The position numbers were made by a program, and so were the translations under genes. Shown one piece after another: positions 31,851 through 46,892 of a stretch of DNA of 64,000 bases. Each line of letters opens with the position of its first letter. Within the stretch, counting starts at the first letter, position 1. Origin of the DNA: Riptortus pedestris (taxonomy: Eukaryota > Arthropoda > Insecta > Hemiptera > Alydidae); contig CM032228.1 in the NCBI GenBank assembly GCA_019009955.1, forward strand, positions 104,243,501 through 104,307,500, in the 5' to 3' direction. Under the pieces are notes generated by a model. The model was not told the origin of the DNA, did not search any database, and saw nothing but the letters and a program-made list of their open reading frames with translations.

Positions 31851-33345
31851 CAGGTTGCGGCACAGAAACTTGCTGATTTGTAACGGTCGTCTTGTCGTGA
31901 GAAGTGGGGGGACATAGGCGAGTCCAATGTCATTGGAGAGGGGAAGTCTTGAAGTTTTGTTTCTTTCCTCTTCAGTCGCCATCATGCATTGGACGAAGCA
32001 GCAGCGTGCGTTTGCCTGCGAGGCTTTTTTTTTTATTTATTTCCTCTACATAGTAACCCTATGTGGAGGGATTTTATTTTCTGCACATCCCATGCATATT
32101 TGCATTATATGTGCATTTTGTCAAAATTCTAACATTTTTTATATAATAATATATATATACATATTAAATGTAAATAAGAATATAAAAATTTACAAATACT
32201 TGATAAAATAAACAAAAAATATTAAATAGTACAATTATATAACCAATAAAATTACATAATATTAATTTTATATTATTTTTTCCTCTCTCAGCTTAAGGAT
32301 ATTGTAGGATATTTCTTTTAATAAATGAATGTGTTTTGAAAATAAAATATCAGGACTAATAGGCCATTCGGTAATAAAAGTCTTTAACTGTCTTCGTATG
32401 TTTTGAGTCAGTCTACATTCATAAATAAGGTGGGTGAATGTCTGTTCAGTGTAACTGTCGCATTTACAAGTATTTGAGTCAGTAAGTTTGAATCTGTATA
32501 AGTAAGAGTTTGTATTACCGTGTCATGTTAGTATTTGTGTGAGATAAAATGTATGTTGGGATAGTGGGATATTGGTTTTAAAAACTGGTATATATAATTT
32601 TAGGTGTGATCCTTTATCTGTATGATTCCATCTCTGTTGCCACAAATTCATACTCTTTTCTCTTAGTAAAGATTTTAACACAGTCGGAGTAATTTTATTG
32701 TAAATTACCTCTTCACTACTTTTAGAGGCACTTTTGGCGTGGATATCGACTATTTCATTGCCCATAATTCCTGCGTGTGCCTTGACCCATTTGAAGTGAA
32801 TGAAAGTCAGTCTGTTTTTTAATTGTGTTATAGTATGGCGTATTTGTTCTATATGTTCGTCGTGGTTTGTCATGTTGTCTAGTTTGTGTAAAAGCATTTG
32901 ACTGTCTGTGTGTAGTAGAATGTAAGTGTTTGGTGGCAAGTCCATTTCAATTACATATTTTAGAGCTTGTAGGATAGCTTGTTGCCTGCGAGGCTTACTT
33001 TTCTAACGGTCGTTCCATTATCGCCACTCAACGTGCCTTCCGTACTCAGTTTAATATTCACTCTACAGGTCCGGTGCCTGGACGCCAATCAATTGTTTCG
33101 TGGGTGAACACATTCAGAGAGAGTGGAAGTGTAGCAAAAACCGGTTCAGGAGGTCATCAGACGGACAGAACTCCAGAAAACATTGAAAGAGTGAGAGAGT
33201 CATTCGTCCGATCTCCTCGGCGTTCGGCGCGGAAACACGCAGCTGCTCTGGGGTTATCTGACCGCACTGTGAGACGAATTCTACACCAAGACCTTAATTT
33301 CCATCCGTATAAAATGGCTGTAACGCAGGTGCTGAATGAAACTTT
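31851..33345 (+). pseudogene. mariner-type transposase N-terminus, split by a LINE
   Basis: Starts after TA with CAGGTTGCGGCACAGAAAC, a plausible terminal repeat. The coding start is at 31984 (MHWTKQQRAFACEA). After the LINE insertion it resumes at 32997 with SNGRSIIATQRAFRTQFN and VPGRQSIVSWVNTFRESGSV, then RRSARKHAAALGLSDRTVRR. This is the paired helix-turn-helix DNA-binding region of IS630/Tc1/mariner transposases. It ends at about 33340 where HINE-B sequence resumes: the whole DDE catalytic domain and the right terminal repeat are gone. The reading frame is otherwise open, so the deletion may be fairly recent. Confidence 0.8.
32027..32981 (-). pseudogene. 5'-truncated LINE: RNase H and C-terminal zinc knuckle
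   Basis: A 955-bp insert flanked by the 15-bp direct repeat TTGCCTGCGAGGCTT (32012-32026 and 32982-32996), with a T-rich left edge that is the A-rich 3' tail. The minus strand opens inside RNase H (ILQALKYVIEM, then LLHTDSQMLLHKLDN, then FIHFKWVKAHAGIMGNEIVD), carrying the acidic E, D and H residues of the domain. A single stop at 32523-32525, at a place where CGA to TGA would explain it, is followed by CKCDSYTEQTFTHLIYEC, a CCHC-like knuckle, and the frame ends near 32264. Classic target-primed insertion of a non-LTR element with RNase H (I, R1 or related clade). Confidence 0.85.
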
Positions 33346-33497
33346 GTACTATCTTGTTTTCAGCATTCAGTAACCCCCCTCCACAACAACCCTTATATTC
33401 ATCGGTGTTTTACATAGAAATAGAGAATAAGATCACAAGTGTGTTGTACCAGCAGGTGGGAAATCTGCTTAGTTTACGCTGTCCCTGCGTGACGGAC

Positions 33498-34077
33498 TTC
33501 TTTAGGTACAGATCCATCCGAATGAAATTATTCAAAGTTCTTATTATGAGTGTAACCTCAAAAGTTCGTTTTCTTAAAGAAGAAGGTTGTAAATAATTCT
33601 TTGGTTTTGGATTTAGTGTACGGAATAACTAAATATCTCCTTAAATATTTTCCAAATTCAACTTTATAGTATATGGATAACCTCAATATGGAAGAATTTT
33701 ATGTTCGATATGATTGTGCAAGCAGGAAACATGGAAAGAAGATACGAATATGCAACTGTTAATGACAGATGACATCATCAATAAAAGACCTTTTGTATCA
33801 TATATTACGCAACAAAAGACCAGCTTTTACGTTTACAAATGAAGAAAAAAATTGAAACGGAGCATATGATGAAACTAGTTTACTCTTGATGACGCGTGAG
33901 TTGAGGCAGTGGGCGTCCAGCGGTCTATGCTCAGCTGCTTAGCAACCTGACGTCATCACTCCATTCAATACGAGCACCGCCCCGACCAACATTCAGCATT
34001 GTCCTCCCTCTCAACCTCCTTGTCCAACTCCTCTACATTCATTTTATACGCCTGTCTCTTGAGTATATATATATATA
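33498..34077. other. Unassigned
   Basis: No frame or repeat recognised. 33890-34020 is locally less AT-rich (contains GATGACGCGTGAGTTGAGG), cause unknown. Confidence 0.35.
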
Positions 34078-35465
34078 CTACCTCAGATACCCGGCTTCGC
34101 CCGGGAATTCATTTGAGGCTGAATGGTGATGGTATTTTTTAGCAGGCTTTACATGGCGCAATATTTTGACATTTACCCGTCCCAGTGTTTAGGATTGATA
34201 CCCGTCGATGCCGCTGATTTGCTAATAATAGAATTATTTGTTCGATAATTCTTGACAGTCTTCGATATTTTTATATTTCCCGTTTCTTATACATGTAAAT
34301 ATGGTGAATTTTTATTTCAGGCCTCCCTTATAACTCCCCTCCCGTTCGAACCTAAAAATTTTAATATAACTTATAATCATGGAAGAATTAATGCTAATTG
34401 ACATACCGAGTTTTGTTAAGTTCGGTTCAGCCGTTAGTGCCCGCTAACGTTTTAACGTATAACTAATTTATACTTAGGTGTACGACAAAAGTGTATATAA
34501 CAAAAGTTACTCCACATAACAAAATAAACAACTTTTGTTATGTTTATATTTGCGGAAAAACCAATAGGAAACGAAATATCGCTATTTTTAATTTCAGGCT
34601 TCCCTTATAACCCCCACTCCTGCCCGTACATAGAAACGTTGGTATGGCTTATTATAATGAAGGCCTCACTGCTAATACACATACCGAGTTTTATTTAGTT
34701 CGGTTGAGTCTTTTTTGGCAAATAATATTGTTGACTCCCGCTATAATTTTTAGCGTATAACGCATTTAAACTTCGGTATACGACAAAAGTGTATATAACA
34801 AAAGTTACTCTAAATAACAAAATAAACAACTTTTGTTATGTGCATATTTGCCGAAAAACCAATAGGAAACGAAATATCGCTATTTTTAATTTCTTGCTTC
34901 CCTTATAACCCCCAATCCTGCCCGTTCCTAGAAATGTTAGTATGGCTTATTATAAGGAAGGCTTTTGTGCTAATTCACATACCGAGTTTGGTTTAGTTCG
35001 GTTGAGTCTTTTGTGCCAAATAAAATTGTGGACTCCCGCAATAGTTTTTAGAGTATAACTTATTTATACTTCCGTATACGGCAAAAGTGCATACAACAAA
35101 AGTTACTCTAAATAACAAAATGAACAACTTTTGTTATGTTCATATTTGCCGAAAACCCTATAGGAAACGAAATATCGCTATTTTTAGTTTTAGGCCTCCC
35201 TCATAACCCCCACTCCTGTTCGTCTCAGAGAATTTTAAATATAGCCTAAAGTCTAAGTTGGGTTAGTAGTAATATACATACCAAGTTTCATAAAATTCGG
35301 TTCAGCCGTTTATGCGTAAAAAGGTAACAAACAAAACAAACATACACGAAAGAAACAAAATGCAGTTTTGGTTTCTATGACATTTGAAAAGAAAAAAGTA
35401 TCGTGATATTTTGAAAAAAAAAAATTAATGTACAGACAGAGGTTACACATTTATATATTTGTATA
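34078..35465 (-). mobile_element. Helitron H14 (subfamily 1)
   Basis: Minus-strand 3' end has the intact hairpin CCCGGGCGAAGCCGGGTATC, but CTAG has become GTAG. Four monomers and a short CAAA tract; the 5' end is degenerate near 35450. Confidence 0.8.
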
Positions 35466-35467
35466 AT

Positions 35468-35976
35468 ATATAATTATAATAAGCCAAACTAACATTTCTA
35501 GGGACGGGCAGGAGTGGGGGTTATAAGGAAGGCCTGAAATTAATAATAGTAATATTTCGTTCCCTATTGGGGTTTCGGCAATTATGTACATAACAAAAGT
35601 TGTTTATTTTGTTATTTAGAGAAACTTTTGTTATTTACAATATCGTCGTATACCGAAGTATAAATGCGTTATACGCTAAAAATTATAGCGGGAGTCAACA
35701 ATTTTATTTGGCACAAAAGACTGTGTATTAGCACTAACGCCATCCTTATAATAAGCCATACTAACATTTCTAGGAACGGCCAGGAGTGGGGGTTATAAGG
35801 GAGGCCTGAATTTACAAATTTTATTATTAACAAATCCACAGAAACGACGGGCATTAGCCCTAAACGCTGGGACGGGTAAAAGTCAAAATATTGTGCTAAG
35901 TAAAGCCTTGCCAAAAAAATACCATCACCATCCAGCCTCAAATGAATTCCCGGGCGAAGCCGGGCATCTGAGCTAG
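35468..35976 (+). mobile_element. Helitron H15, 5' truncated
   Basis: Begins inside a monomer (ATAATAAGCCAAACTAACAT) and has two partial monomers; 3' end CCCGGGCGAAGCCGGGCATC then TGAGCTAG (CTAG 35973-35976). Confidence 0.8.
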
Positions 35977-38172
<2,196 letters not shown>

Positions 38173-38196
38173 CTAAGGAACCCGCCTAAGGAACCT

Positions 38197-38489
38197 ACCT
38201 CACCTGGAAAAATTAATTCAAATTATAATATATTTTTATAATATTTTGTCCTTAATAATTTAAATCTATCCATAATGCACAGGAAACGGGAAATATGACA
38301 ATATGGAGGACAGTGTAGTCTTACATAAAAAATTAATTTTATTATAAACAAATGCCAACAACGGGTATTAACCCTAAACACTGGGACGGGTAAATGTCAA
38401 AATATTGTGCAAAGTAAAGCCTTGCCAAATAAATACCATCACCATTCAGCATCAAATCAATTCCCGGGCGAAGCCGGGTATCTGAGCTA

Positions 38490-38490
<1 letters not shown>
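38197..38490 (+). mobile_element. Helitron 3'-end fragment H17
   Basis: Only the 3' 290 bp remain (CACCTGGAAAAATTAATTCA to CCCGGGCGAAGCCGGGTATC, TGAGCTAG at the end). Confidence 0.8.
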
Positions 38491-38540
<50 letters not shown>

Positions 38541-38549
38541 ATATATATA
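38491..38549. repeat. (TA)n tract between Helitron and HINE-B
   Basis: TA repeat with one AAGA interruption, continuing directly into the HINE-B right block. Confidence 0.95.
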
Positions 38550-38674
38550 CAGTTTTGAACGGACATCATTATCGTCATCTCCTAGGTAGGATCGATGGAC
38601 ATTTGAAGAAAAATTTCGAAAATCGCGTCATGAGTACGACTTCAATAGCTGATTTCCCTTAAGGAAAATCTGCT
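38550..38674 (+). mobile_element. HINE-B end fragment
   Basis: CAGTTTTGAACGGACATCAT to the slightly broken palindrome GATTTCCCTTAAGGAAAATC and TGCT. Confidence 0.8.
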
Positions 38675-39699
38675 AAAAAAATATTTCCTGATCAATCCGT
38701 CGTACTGTTTGGGAAAATATCGTGGACAACATAACGGCATAATCGCATCCATTCGTAATTATTGAGCACCATTACTGACGTAGCTTTGTTTGGGAAATAT
38801 TTATACAGAATAATGAGACTGTTTATTCATTGCAAGGGTATAAAATAGAAAAGAATATTTAAAAGACTTTATTGTGGCAGATAGATCAAACAAAAATAAG
38901 AAATAACAAAATAATTATATTCTATATAAATACAACATAATTTTAAGCACAATTCAATTATGTCTTATCTACATGTTGAAACACTTTTGTTTCAAACTGT
39001 CCTCCTAAGGCACAGGCCTCCCTCTGGGGTTCTAGGCTTTCCTGGGTGACCAAACCTATTGGACAGCGGGTTCGTAATGCCCTTTCTATTTACATTTCCT
39101 GTCTGTGTATTTTAAAGTAAATTTTACTGCTTTCTGGGAACATGGGTTATCGACTATTGCTGAGCCTGATAAACTAAGCGTTCTGTGATACTATTCGAAT
39201 TCGTTGTTCATAATATTATGGACCATAAATGTAATAATTGTGGATAGGGTTTTTTATTACAAACTATGTAATATTAAAAATTTCTGTTCCCAAAAATGGT
39301 CCCAAGCACAACAGATGTATCTATTTTATTTATTTAATAACCATTATTAAAAATATTCTATTGCTATGCCCGAAGAAGAAACTTGTATTCATAATTTTTT
39401 ATACTATGCTGTGTTGCGTGTAACATATTAACGGAGTAATGCTAATAAATATAGACATATATGTGCACACCTCCTTAATACTTTCAATCTCTTTGTTTTG
39501 ATTAAATGATTTATGATATTCAATCAAATTTACATTTGTAAGTATAATACAACAACATTAAATGAGTTATTATTAACCGTAATGTAAGTCATTATCATGT
39601 AAAGTTTAATGGGTACTTAGTTACTTTCTATTTGCTTTGCCATTACATAGAATTAAATGTTCAGTTGCAGTTTAAAGCTGTTAAAACTTGTTTATATCG
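38675..39699. other. Unassigned, about 1 kb
   Basis: No frame with recognisable protein content and no repeat edge seen. Confidence 0.35.
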
Positions 39700-39780
39700 T
39701 TTCGACTCCATGAGAAACGGAAAAGTATCGTGAAATTTCCAGAAAAAAATAAATGTACAGACAAAGGTTGCAATATATAT
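39700..39780 (-). mobile_element. Helitron 5'-end remnant
   Basis: Minus strand keeps ACATTTATTTTTTTCTGGAA and TTTCACGATACTTTTCCGTT, a mutated copy of the first 80 bp of subfamily 1. Confidence 0.65.
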
Positions 39781-39803
39781 GTATGTTTATATGAAATGAG
39801 CTA

Positions 39804-39832
39804 ATTTCGTCAACGCAGAAGTTTGACGAAAT
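39804..39832. repeat. 10-bp perfect hairpin
   Basis: ATTTCGTCAA, 9-nt loop, TTGACGAAAT. No role known. Confidence 0.6.
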
Positions 39833-40312
39833 GTTTTATTCCAAACTTAAAGCCATCCATTGTTTAATCGTACCTATTGGATTGACTTTTTCTTGTGAGA
39901 TATGCGGATACACAATCGATGTGAAGCCTTCAGTGAACTTTCTATGCTTTGGAGGAGTCAATTTTTATGTGATCGAAGCAGTACATGCAACATTTTGAAA
40001 ATTAAATTCGTTAGTGAGAAAATTAGATAAGCAGAAGTGGGGGTTAATAGAAGTACTAAAATTCAAAATCATTGGGTTGGTAATATAGATGTCACAGCCC
40101 TACACATCTATGAATAGCGTTATTCGTTTACTTTAGTTATTTTTTCATTTTTTAAAATATAGGTCTGAGGATCCACAGATTTTCTGAAACCGGTTGTTAT
40201 AAATAAAGATTTTATGAAGAATAACTACATCTTCCTTATTAGTACTGAAGGCGCTCTTCTGCTACACATGCGGTTTTCAATAAAAGAATCTCGAAAAATA
40301 TCAGGTTTTAAT
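39833..40312. other. Unassigned, faint HINE-B similarity
   Basis: The stretch 40030-40080 (AGTGGGGGTTAATAGAAG) faintly resembles HINE-B internal sequence. Nothing else is recognised. Confidence 0.3.
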
Positions 40313-40324
40313 ACATAGAATCTT

Positions 40325-40537
40325 TTGTTTTTTGTTTATTATAATTTACGTCCAATTTATGCTACTATGACTAATCAGGATGGGTTATCTACAGGTTACC
40401 ACTCTTTTCTAGCCAGGGGGGGCCTAAGGGGTTTATTTAATGAGTACGTCACTAAATTTATACTGCCCAGGGTGGGAATCGAACCCGCCACTCTAGGTCT
40501 ACCACACAAGATTAAGACCAACGCCTTAACTCACAAG
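40325..40537 (-). mobile_element. SINE copy with 12-bp target duplication
   Basis: Minus-strand head GGGGTCAGGTTGGCCTTGTG, GTTAAGGCGTTGGTCTTAAT and GCGGGTTCGATTCCCACCC, with a well-kept B box. ACATAGAATCTT (40313-40324) and ACATAGTATCTT (40538-40549) flank it. Confidence 0.85.
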
Positions 40538-40549
40538 GCCAACCTGACC

Positions 40550-41004
40550 CCAAACATAGTATCTTCAGCTCGATTCCGGCTTTTGCAATTAATTGAGAGG
40601 ACTCCCTAAATAATACCTTTCGTCGCCGTGGGTAGAAATGATTTAAATGATAATTTCATTTAACACCTATTTGTACTACACAGTATCTAGTCGCTGGCTT
40701 TTTCCTTAGGTCATTAGATCCTGCAAAAATTCTAAAACAGTGGACAGCAGCATCCATACCGAATTTAGGCTCATTCCTAACTTTAGTGACAGGCCACTCA
40801 TTCCTATCCAATAACTGACAGGCAAGTTTCATTCAAGAACAACACTAGGGATCAGTGTCGCTCGAAAATTAAGTGCTCCTATTTTGTTCATGTTACAGAA
40901 TAAATTGAACAAGAGCATCCATCTACCAACAAATAAACGGAATATTTTTAATAGACCGAGTTCAATTAACGATTAGAAAACGAACTGTTTTATAAAATTA
41001 CTAA
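40550..41004. other. Unassigned
   Basis: No supported feature. Confidence 0.35.
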
Positions 41005-42011
41005 CTAGCTAAGGCATCCGCTAAGGCTTCGCTCGGGAAATCATGACTGCCTTTCTCGGAGAGTCTGAATAATAATTGTAATTTCTTATGGCTTTACTAT
41101 TAACAGTATTTTTACACTTCCCGTTTCATGTATTTAGCTTACTATTTATACTAGTAACTATAGCGAGCTTATCGATTTTGTTAGTCTCAATGAATAAATA
41201 AAAAAAATAAATAAATGAATTCTTGATCAGCCGCTCTCCATTGTTCAAAATACTGTTTACAATACAAATAACAGAAGAAGAAACTTTGTTTCATAGTTGT
41301 ACTTACTTATGATGTGTTATTAAAAATATTAGCGGATCAATGTTAATAATTAGCAGACGAAAATGGGTACACCCCCCACCCAGTACTTTCAATCCCCTTT
41401 TACATTCTTTTGTTTAAATAATTTATGATATTGGTATAACGAAATGTTTCTGTGGGACAGGGGGGAACAGAACTTCACTAAAAGACCAAATAATAAAAGC
41501 TGTATGAGTCATTATTACGTAAAGCTTAATGAGTACATACGTTCTACTGATTTAAACACGCCATTTAATGTGTAGCTGAAATTTAAAACAAGCATCATCT
41601 CTACTTTCAATTATTAAACATCAACTACCTTTTCCCGCCAAAAACCGTCCCGAATTACAGGCGGTCTGCAAGGAACCGATTGTGTTATCTCGTCACATCT
41701 TCCGCTCAATTATTTGGTTTAAATTATAGGAACATCATTTATTCTAAATATTAAATCATAGGAATAGTTAAATATTTACAAGTCTAAAAACATAACATCA
41801 ATGTTCATAGTAAGCCTATATTAAAAACACTTAAATGAGTACTAATAAAATTGTTGGCTCCCGCTATAGTTTTTAGCGTACACCTCGTTTATACTTCGGT
41901 TTACGACAAAAGTTTATATAACAAAAGCTAATTTAAATAACAAAAAAAAACTTTTGTTATGTGCGTCTTTGTCGAAAAAAAAACATCCCGATTTTTCATT
42001 TCAGGCTTCCC

Positions 42012-42013
<2 letters not shown>
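41005..42013 (-). mobile_element. Degenerate Helitron H18
   Basis: CTAG at 41005-41008 and a broken GC hairpin, a diverged 3' block, then one monomer (41850-42010: GTTTTTAGCGTACACCTCGT, TTTCAGGCTTCCCC). It stops where the GA tract begins. Confidence 0.65.
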
Positions 42014-42520
<507 letters not shown>

Positions 42521-43413
42521 TGGGATATCTGCTAAGTTTACGAAGCCCCACGAGACGCACTTTTTATCCTGAAGTATCTTCACACATTGCTCGGGCGGTC
42601 GCAATTTTTGTTTGATCGTTACCAAAATCCATATTTAAACGTTTTATGTAAAAAGAAAGATCATTAATGACGTAAATCGGACCATTGGGAGGTGGGTGGG
42701 GGGTGTTTAGAGGGGGGAATTACGGAAAAGTGAAAAATGTCCGTTATTATTAGACCGGTCGAAAACTATATAGTATTAATCTTATTGGAAATGTAAGTTC
42801 CTTTAAATGTTGTTATAATCATTTTTTCTCCATCTCGAATATTATCCGAGATATTTTGGTTTTCGGCCATCAGTAAACCTCTCACCCCTAGCATGTCATA
42901 TTAATAATAAGGTGTTAAATCATGAACCACTTCTTTCCAAGGTTAAATACCAAAATTTTACGGTGCAAGGTTCATGCAAATGCGTTTTGTGAGGACGTCA
43001 TCTTTTAAAATTTTTCTTTCTTAACTCGAAAATGATTGTTTGATCTATACCATGCTCCATATTTAGCCGTTTCACTGTTTTTGACGGAAAGTGGACCTGG
43101 GAACAGTGAGTGTTTAGAGGGGGAATTCGATTATTACAAATATAAAAATCATTATGATTTAAAATCATTATGAGCCGAATCATAAAATGTTATAGAACCA
43201 ATCTTGTTAAACTATTAATGATCTACAATTGTTGTTCTATTCATCTTCTCGTACCATAAATACTAATCGACTTTACGTCCTTGTTTTCTGCCTTCAGTAA
43301 CTCCCACCTCTTCTACTCATTTTTTTCTATTACATATAAATACAGAATATTTAGTTAGGTGAAATCACAATAGTTGTAAATCGGCTTTGTTTACGCAGCC
43401 GTGAATGACGGAC
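42521..43413 (-). mobile_element. HINE-B, reverse, diverged
   Basis: GACGGAC at 43407-43413 with TTTACGCAGCC inside it marks the terminus. A second, mutated copy of the same terminal motif (ATATCTGCTAAGTTTACGAA) lies at 42528-42566, next to GCGGTCGCAATTTTTGTTTG. The internal TA tract and right block are absent, so this is a rearranged copy. Confidence 0.6.
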
Positions 43414-44167
43414 GTTTTTAATATTTTGATTTGTTCGAATTTTTTTGTTTGATTTAATTGATGGCGCTCATTAAAGAAAAAATCATGATTTTAGTAGTGA
43501 TCTTATTAATAAACAAATAAAGACAGCTGCAAATGTATATTTTTTTCTACGTGAGTTAATAATTTATTATTCTCTTGGATTTTACAGGGCGAATTCGGTG
43601 GTAACTTAATATTATTCCTGATATCTCACACCATACCAAAGCATAAGGTGCACTCAGCACCGAATTGTTTGATATCCTTTGATTCATGTGTTTGATTGTA
43701 ATAATAATTTCGCACAATTCAAGTTATTACATCACTAAAATCATTAGCGGAAGTGATAAGAGGTGTAACCAGCACGTCACAGCAGCAGTATCATTAGCAC
43801 GTTCGGAGATCGCAGAATCATAGAAGTTATCGACTGACAAATTTCTGATTAAAAACTCATTTTCAAGGTAAGCACTACAAAAAAGCAATTTAAGTTCCTT
43901 TTGCTGGTGTCTTTAGAATAATAAAAGTATAGAACGTCTTACGTATTTAGTAGACTACATGAGTATCATGAGAAGCGTACTAATTGAGATGTTGTTTACA
44001 TTGAGTTATTGATTTCCTTTTTAAAAGAAAGAAAGAAAATTGTATGGCGCTCAGTAGCCCATACTAAAAAAAATGCTATTCAATTAATTAATTGACTTTA
44101 ATTACTTTCATTGTGAGAGAATTATTTTGTTATTAAGTATGAGATTAATCTATATTTTACAGATAAA

Positions 44168-44170
<3 letters not shown>
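43414..44170. other. Unassigned
   Basis: No protein or repeat family recognised. Confidence 0.35.
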
Positions 44171-44247
<77 letters not shown>

Positions 44248-44260
44248 CCGCGCCCGCGCG
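44171..44260. repeat. Compound (TA)n(TG)n(CG)n repeat
   Basis: TA units, then TG units, then CGCGCCCGCGCCCGCGCG. The alternating purine-pyrimidine series favours non-B DNA. Confidence 0.9.
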
Positions 44261-44759
44261 TACTTCCAGGGTTGGTTTCATGATTATTGAGGTCTTCAAA
44301 GGAAGAAAAACGATATTGAGAAATGGTCTTTTCTAAAAACTTGATAATATCCTCTCGGCACCTCAAGTGAAATGCCTATGCTGCACTGTAGTGAGTTCCA
44401 AAGTCCTGTCACCGTGGTCCTATGCTACCCCTTGATACGTTAATAACACTGATAAACAAAAAAAAACTTTCGGGGGATATCTTGGTATCCAACATTTGAT
44501 TTAAGACAATTCAGACATGCTGACTAAAAATATGGATACCGTTTGTCTCTATCACCCACCGTTTTAGAGATATCGGACACTAACCATTTATATATGTTTA
44601 ACATTGTATCAAGGCAAAAAACTCGACATGTTACAGTAGAGGACCTATTGCTGAATAGAGTACTAATTAACATAAACTATATAGCATCATCTAGTTTAAG
44701 ATATAATACACATATAATATACATAGGTATAACATATAGTTCCCTAATTTAAAGTTAGT
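44261..44759. other. Unassigned
   Basis: No supported feature. Confidence 0.35.
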
Positions 44760-45225
44760 TTGGTTTGAATTTCTTGGCTGTAGACTTGCGTTTGTGCTGG
44801 GCATTTGGCATGTCGCGCTGATCATCCAGCAGTAGTCGGCCAACATTGTTCCACTCTGATAGCTTGACTCCATCACCGAGGTGTCCTGATGAAAACGTTC
44901 GCCATGTGCATCACTAACAGAGCCTAGGTTCTCGGGGAAGAAGTCGAGATGTGGATCTTGAGGGACATGTTCCAACCTCAAGATGTACGCACTAATGCAC
45001 TTCTGCACAATATTTACATAGATTTAAAATTTTCAAGGAAGGTGGCTACATCAGACTTGAATGCCAACCATGCACCTTTTTGAGTACTGCTGAGTAAGTC
45101 TTCTTTCACTTTCGCATAACTCAACTCTCGAAACTTGTTGGATAGGTACCAAAAAGCATCTGAGTTGTTGTCTAGAATCTGCACAAAGTTCTTCATGAGT
45201 CCCAGCATTTTGGAGCCACACTTTT
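44760..45225 (-). pseudogene. Broken copy of an arthropod multicopy protein family
   Basis: Minus strand: LMKNFVQILDNNSDAFWYLS, NKFRELSYAKVKED, KGAWLAFKSDVATFLENFKS, then, after a frameshift near 45010, LDFFPENLGSVSDAHGERFH and MLADYCWMI. I know this order (AF.YL..KFP.LS.AK.KEG, then GW/AW..F..V...FLGN, then LDFFP.NLG..S.E.GERFHQD, then M.ADYCW) as an uncharacterised family found in many copies in insect and spider genomes, probably carried by a mobile element. A segment between KVKED and KGAW is missing and the end is degenerate. Its biochemical role is unknown to me. Confidence 0.65.
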
Positions 45226-45968
45226 CAAAATAATCAAGATAAAAATCTTTATTTTGAGTTTTGGAATAAAAATTGTATTATAACCTAATGTTTGTTACAT
45301 GTCATATGAAAGGCCGTGCTTAAAAGAGTAAAATTACACCGCTCTCATCTTCGCAATAAGAACATGGTTTAGAGCAATTTAAAGAAGATCGAACCTGGTC
45401 GATGATTTTTCTAATTATTTTCAACTGCTTGTCGAGCTTTTGTCCGAGTAACTGCCACTAGTATTCCACTACATACAATTAGTATAACATATGAAAGCCT
45501 CCCTGGGCCGAACTCAATTTTAATTATACAGTACAGCCCAATGCTTTAATCTTCTTAATAATTCCTGCGAAAAGCAGACACGAATCGATTTGAAACTAAA
45601 AATAAGACTGAAATTCAGTGGAAACTCATTAGAAATTGAGCACTTATCCTTGGGTGGGCTGTGGTCGATAGCAATATGGAAAGTGTATCGGCGGAAGGCT
45701 GTAAAAGAGAGCTCAGAGGTCATGCTATTCCTACCAACCGAATTTTTCTTCCCCTACCTCTTATACTATCAAAATATTTCCCATCACCCTACATACATTT
45801 CTCCTATACAACATCGATGAATAGCAGAGCCTTTGCCTCTAAAACAATATCATATTCTTTCATTTTCTTTTTGATTCCCTCTAACCCCATTCTCAATTTT
45901 AATACACAATCTTATCTCTTACATGATTTATATTTTTACAAAAATGATCAGCCGTGTATTATTGTCAT
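45226..45968. other. Unassigned
   Basis: Overlapping frames on both strands, none with recognisable content. Confidence 0.35.
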
Positions 45969-45976
45969 ACATACAT

Positions 45977-46051
<75 letters not shown>

Positions 46052-46110
46052 CACATACATACATATTTATATCTCTATATATTTATATATATATAAATAT
46101 TATTTTTCAC
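45969..46110. repeat. (CA)n/(TA)n microsatellite
   Basis: CA units with one AA interruption, TA units, then imperfect TACATA/TATTTATA. Confidence 0.9.
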
Positions 46111-46892
46111 ATATATCAAAAAGAAATGCATAACCTGAAACTCTATTTAGGCAGCATACTAAAAAATACGCAATTTAAATTTTTAAAGGAACTCCAGTTT
46201 TCCTGTCCACTGTAATTTGCGAAAATAGCCACTGGACCTCCATTGCTAAATATTCACTCTCTAACGATTACATACTAAATACGTCTCCAGGCAGTTTGTG
46301 ATGCAGATATAAGCCTTTTAACGTTCATGTTCTTGGCAAGATGATCAGGATTGGACATCTCTAATCAAGCATGTCCCCCAATCTGGGGCCATCATGCCGG
46401 TTTTTGTGCAAGTTTAGAATATTGGGGTCAATCTTATATCGGTCTGTATTACTCCTTACAGTTTTGTTTTTTAAATATCATAACTAATTTAATGTCATGG
46501 ATGCATTGTAATATTAATATTATTGATATTTTATTTTGGTTTAATTATAGAATTAATTAAGGTTCAATTTTCGTGTGGAAACTTATATTTAAGTAATCGT
46601 GACTCGTACCAGGTTTCTGTATTTATAAGTTTGCTTTCAACTAACTAGACTTAAATATAAAAAAATATAGCATTTTTACTATTTCACTTACATCGTGTGA
46701 CGAATCATTAAATAAAAGTCATAATTCATTCCATCCTGGCTAGAAATTGTTGGTTTCCTTACGATAATCTACTGCAATACGCCATGGGAGCTTAAATGGA
46801 CGTTAATAATATAAATTTAAAAAATCATAATTGTTGAGAGTTATAAACATGCTATAAATAGTTCTGTTTTCCGTGTACAGATGCATTCTGTT
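46111..46892. other. Unassigned
   Basis: No supported feature. Confidence 0.35.

Larger units (their letters stand above)
30336..33497 (-). mobile_element. HINE-B, interrupted by Helitron and mariner
   Basis: Reverse copy. GACGGAC at 33491-33497 is the terminus with GGGAAATCTGCTTAGTTTAC just inside it. The body is seen at 30336-30471, 31387-31848 and 33346-33450 (blocks such as GAACCAATC, CAAAATATC, TTTTCAGC..TCAGTAACCCC). A Helitron occupies 30472-31386 and a mariner 31851 to about 33345. The TA-tract end was not found. Confidence 0.65.

Noticed and set aside
39804..39832. Rho-independent terminator
   Set aside because: The hairpin is followed by no T tract of the right kind and the DNA is eukaryotic.
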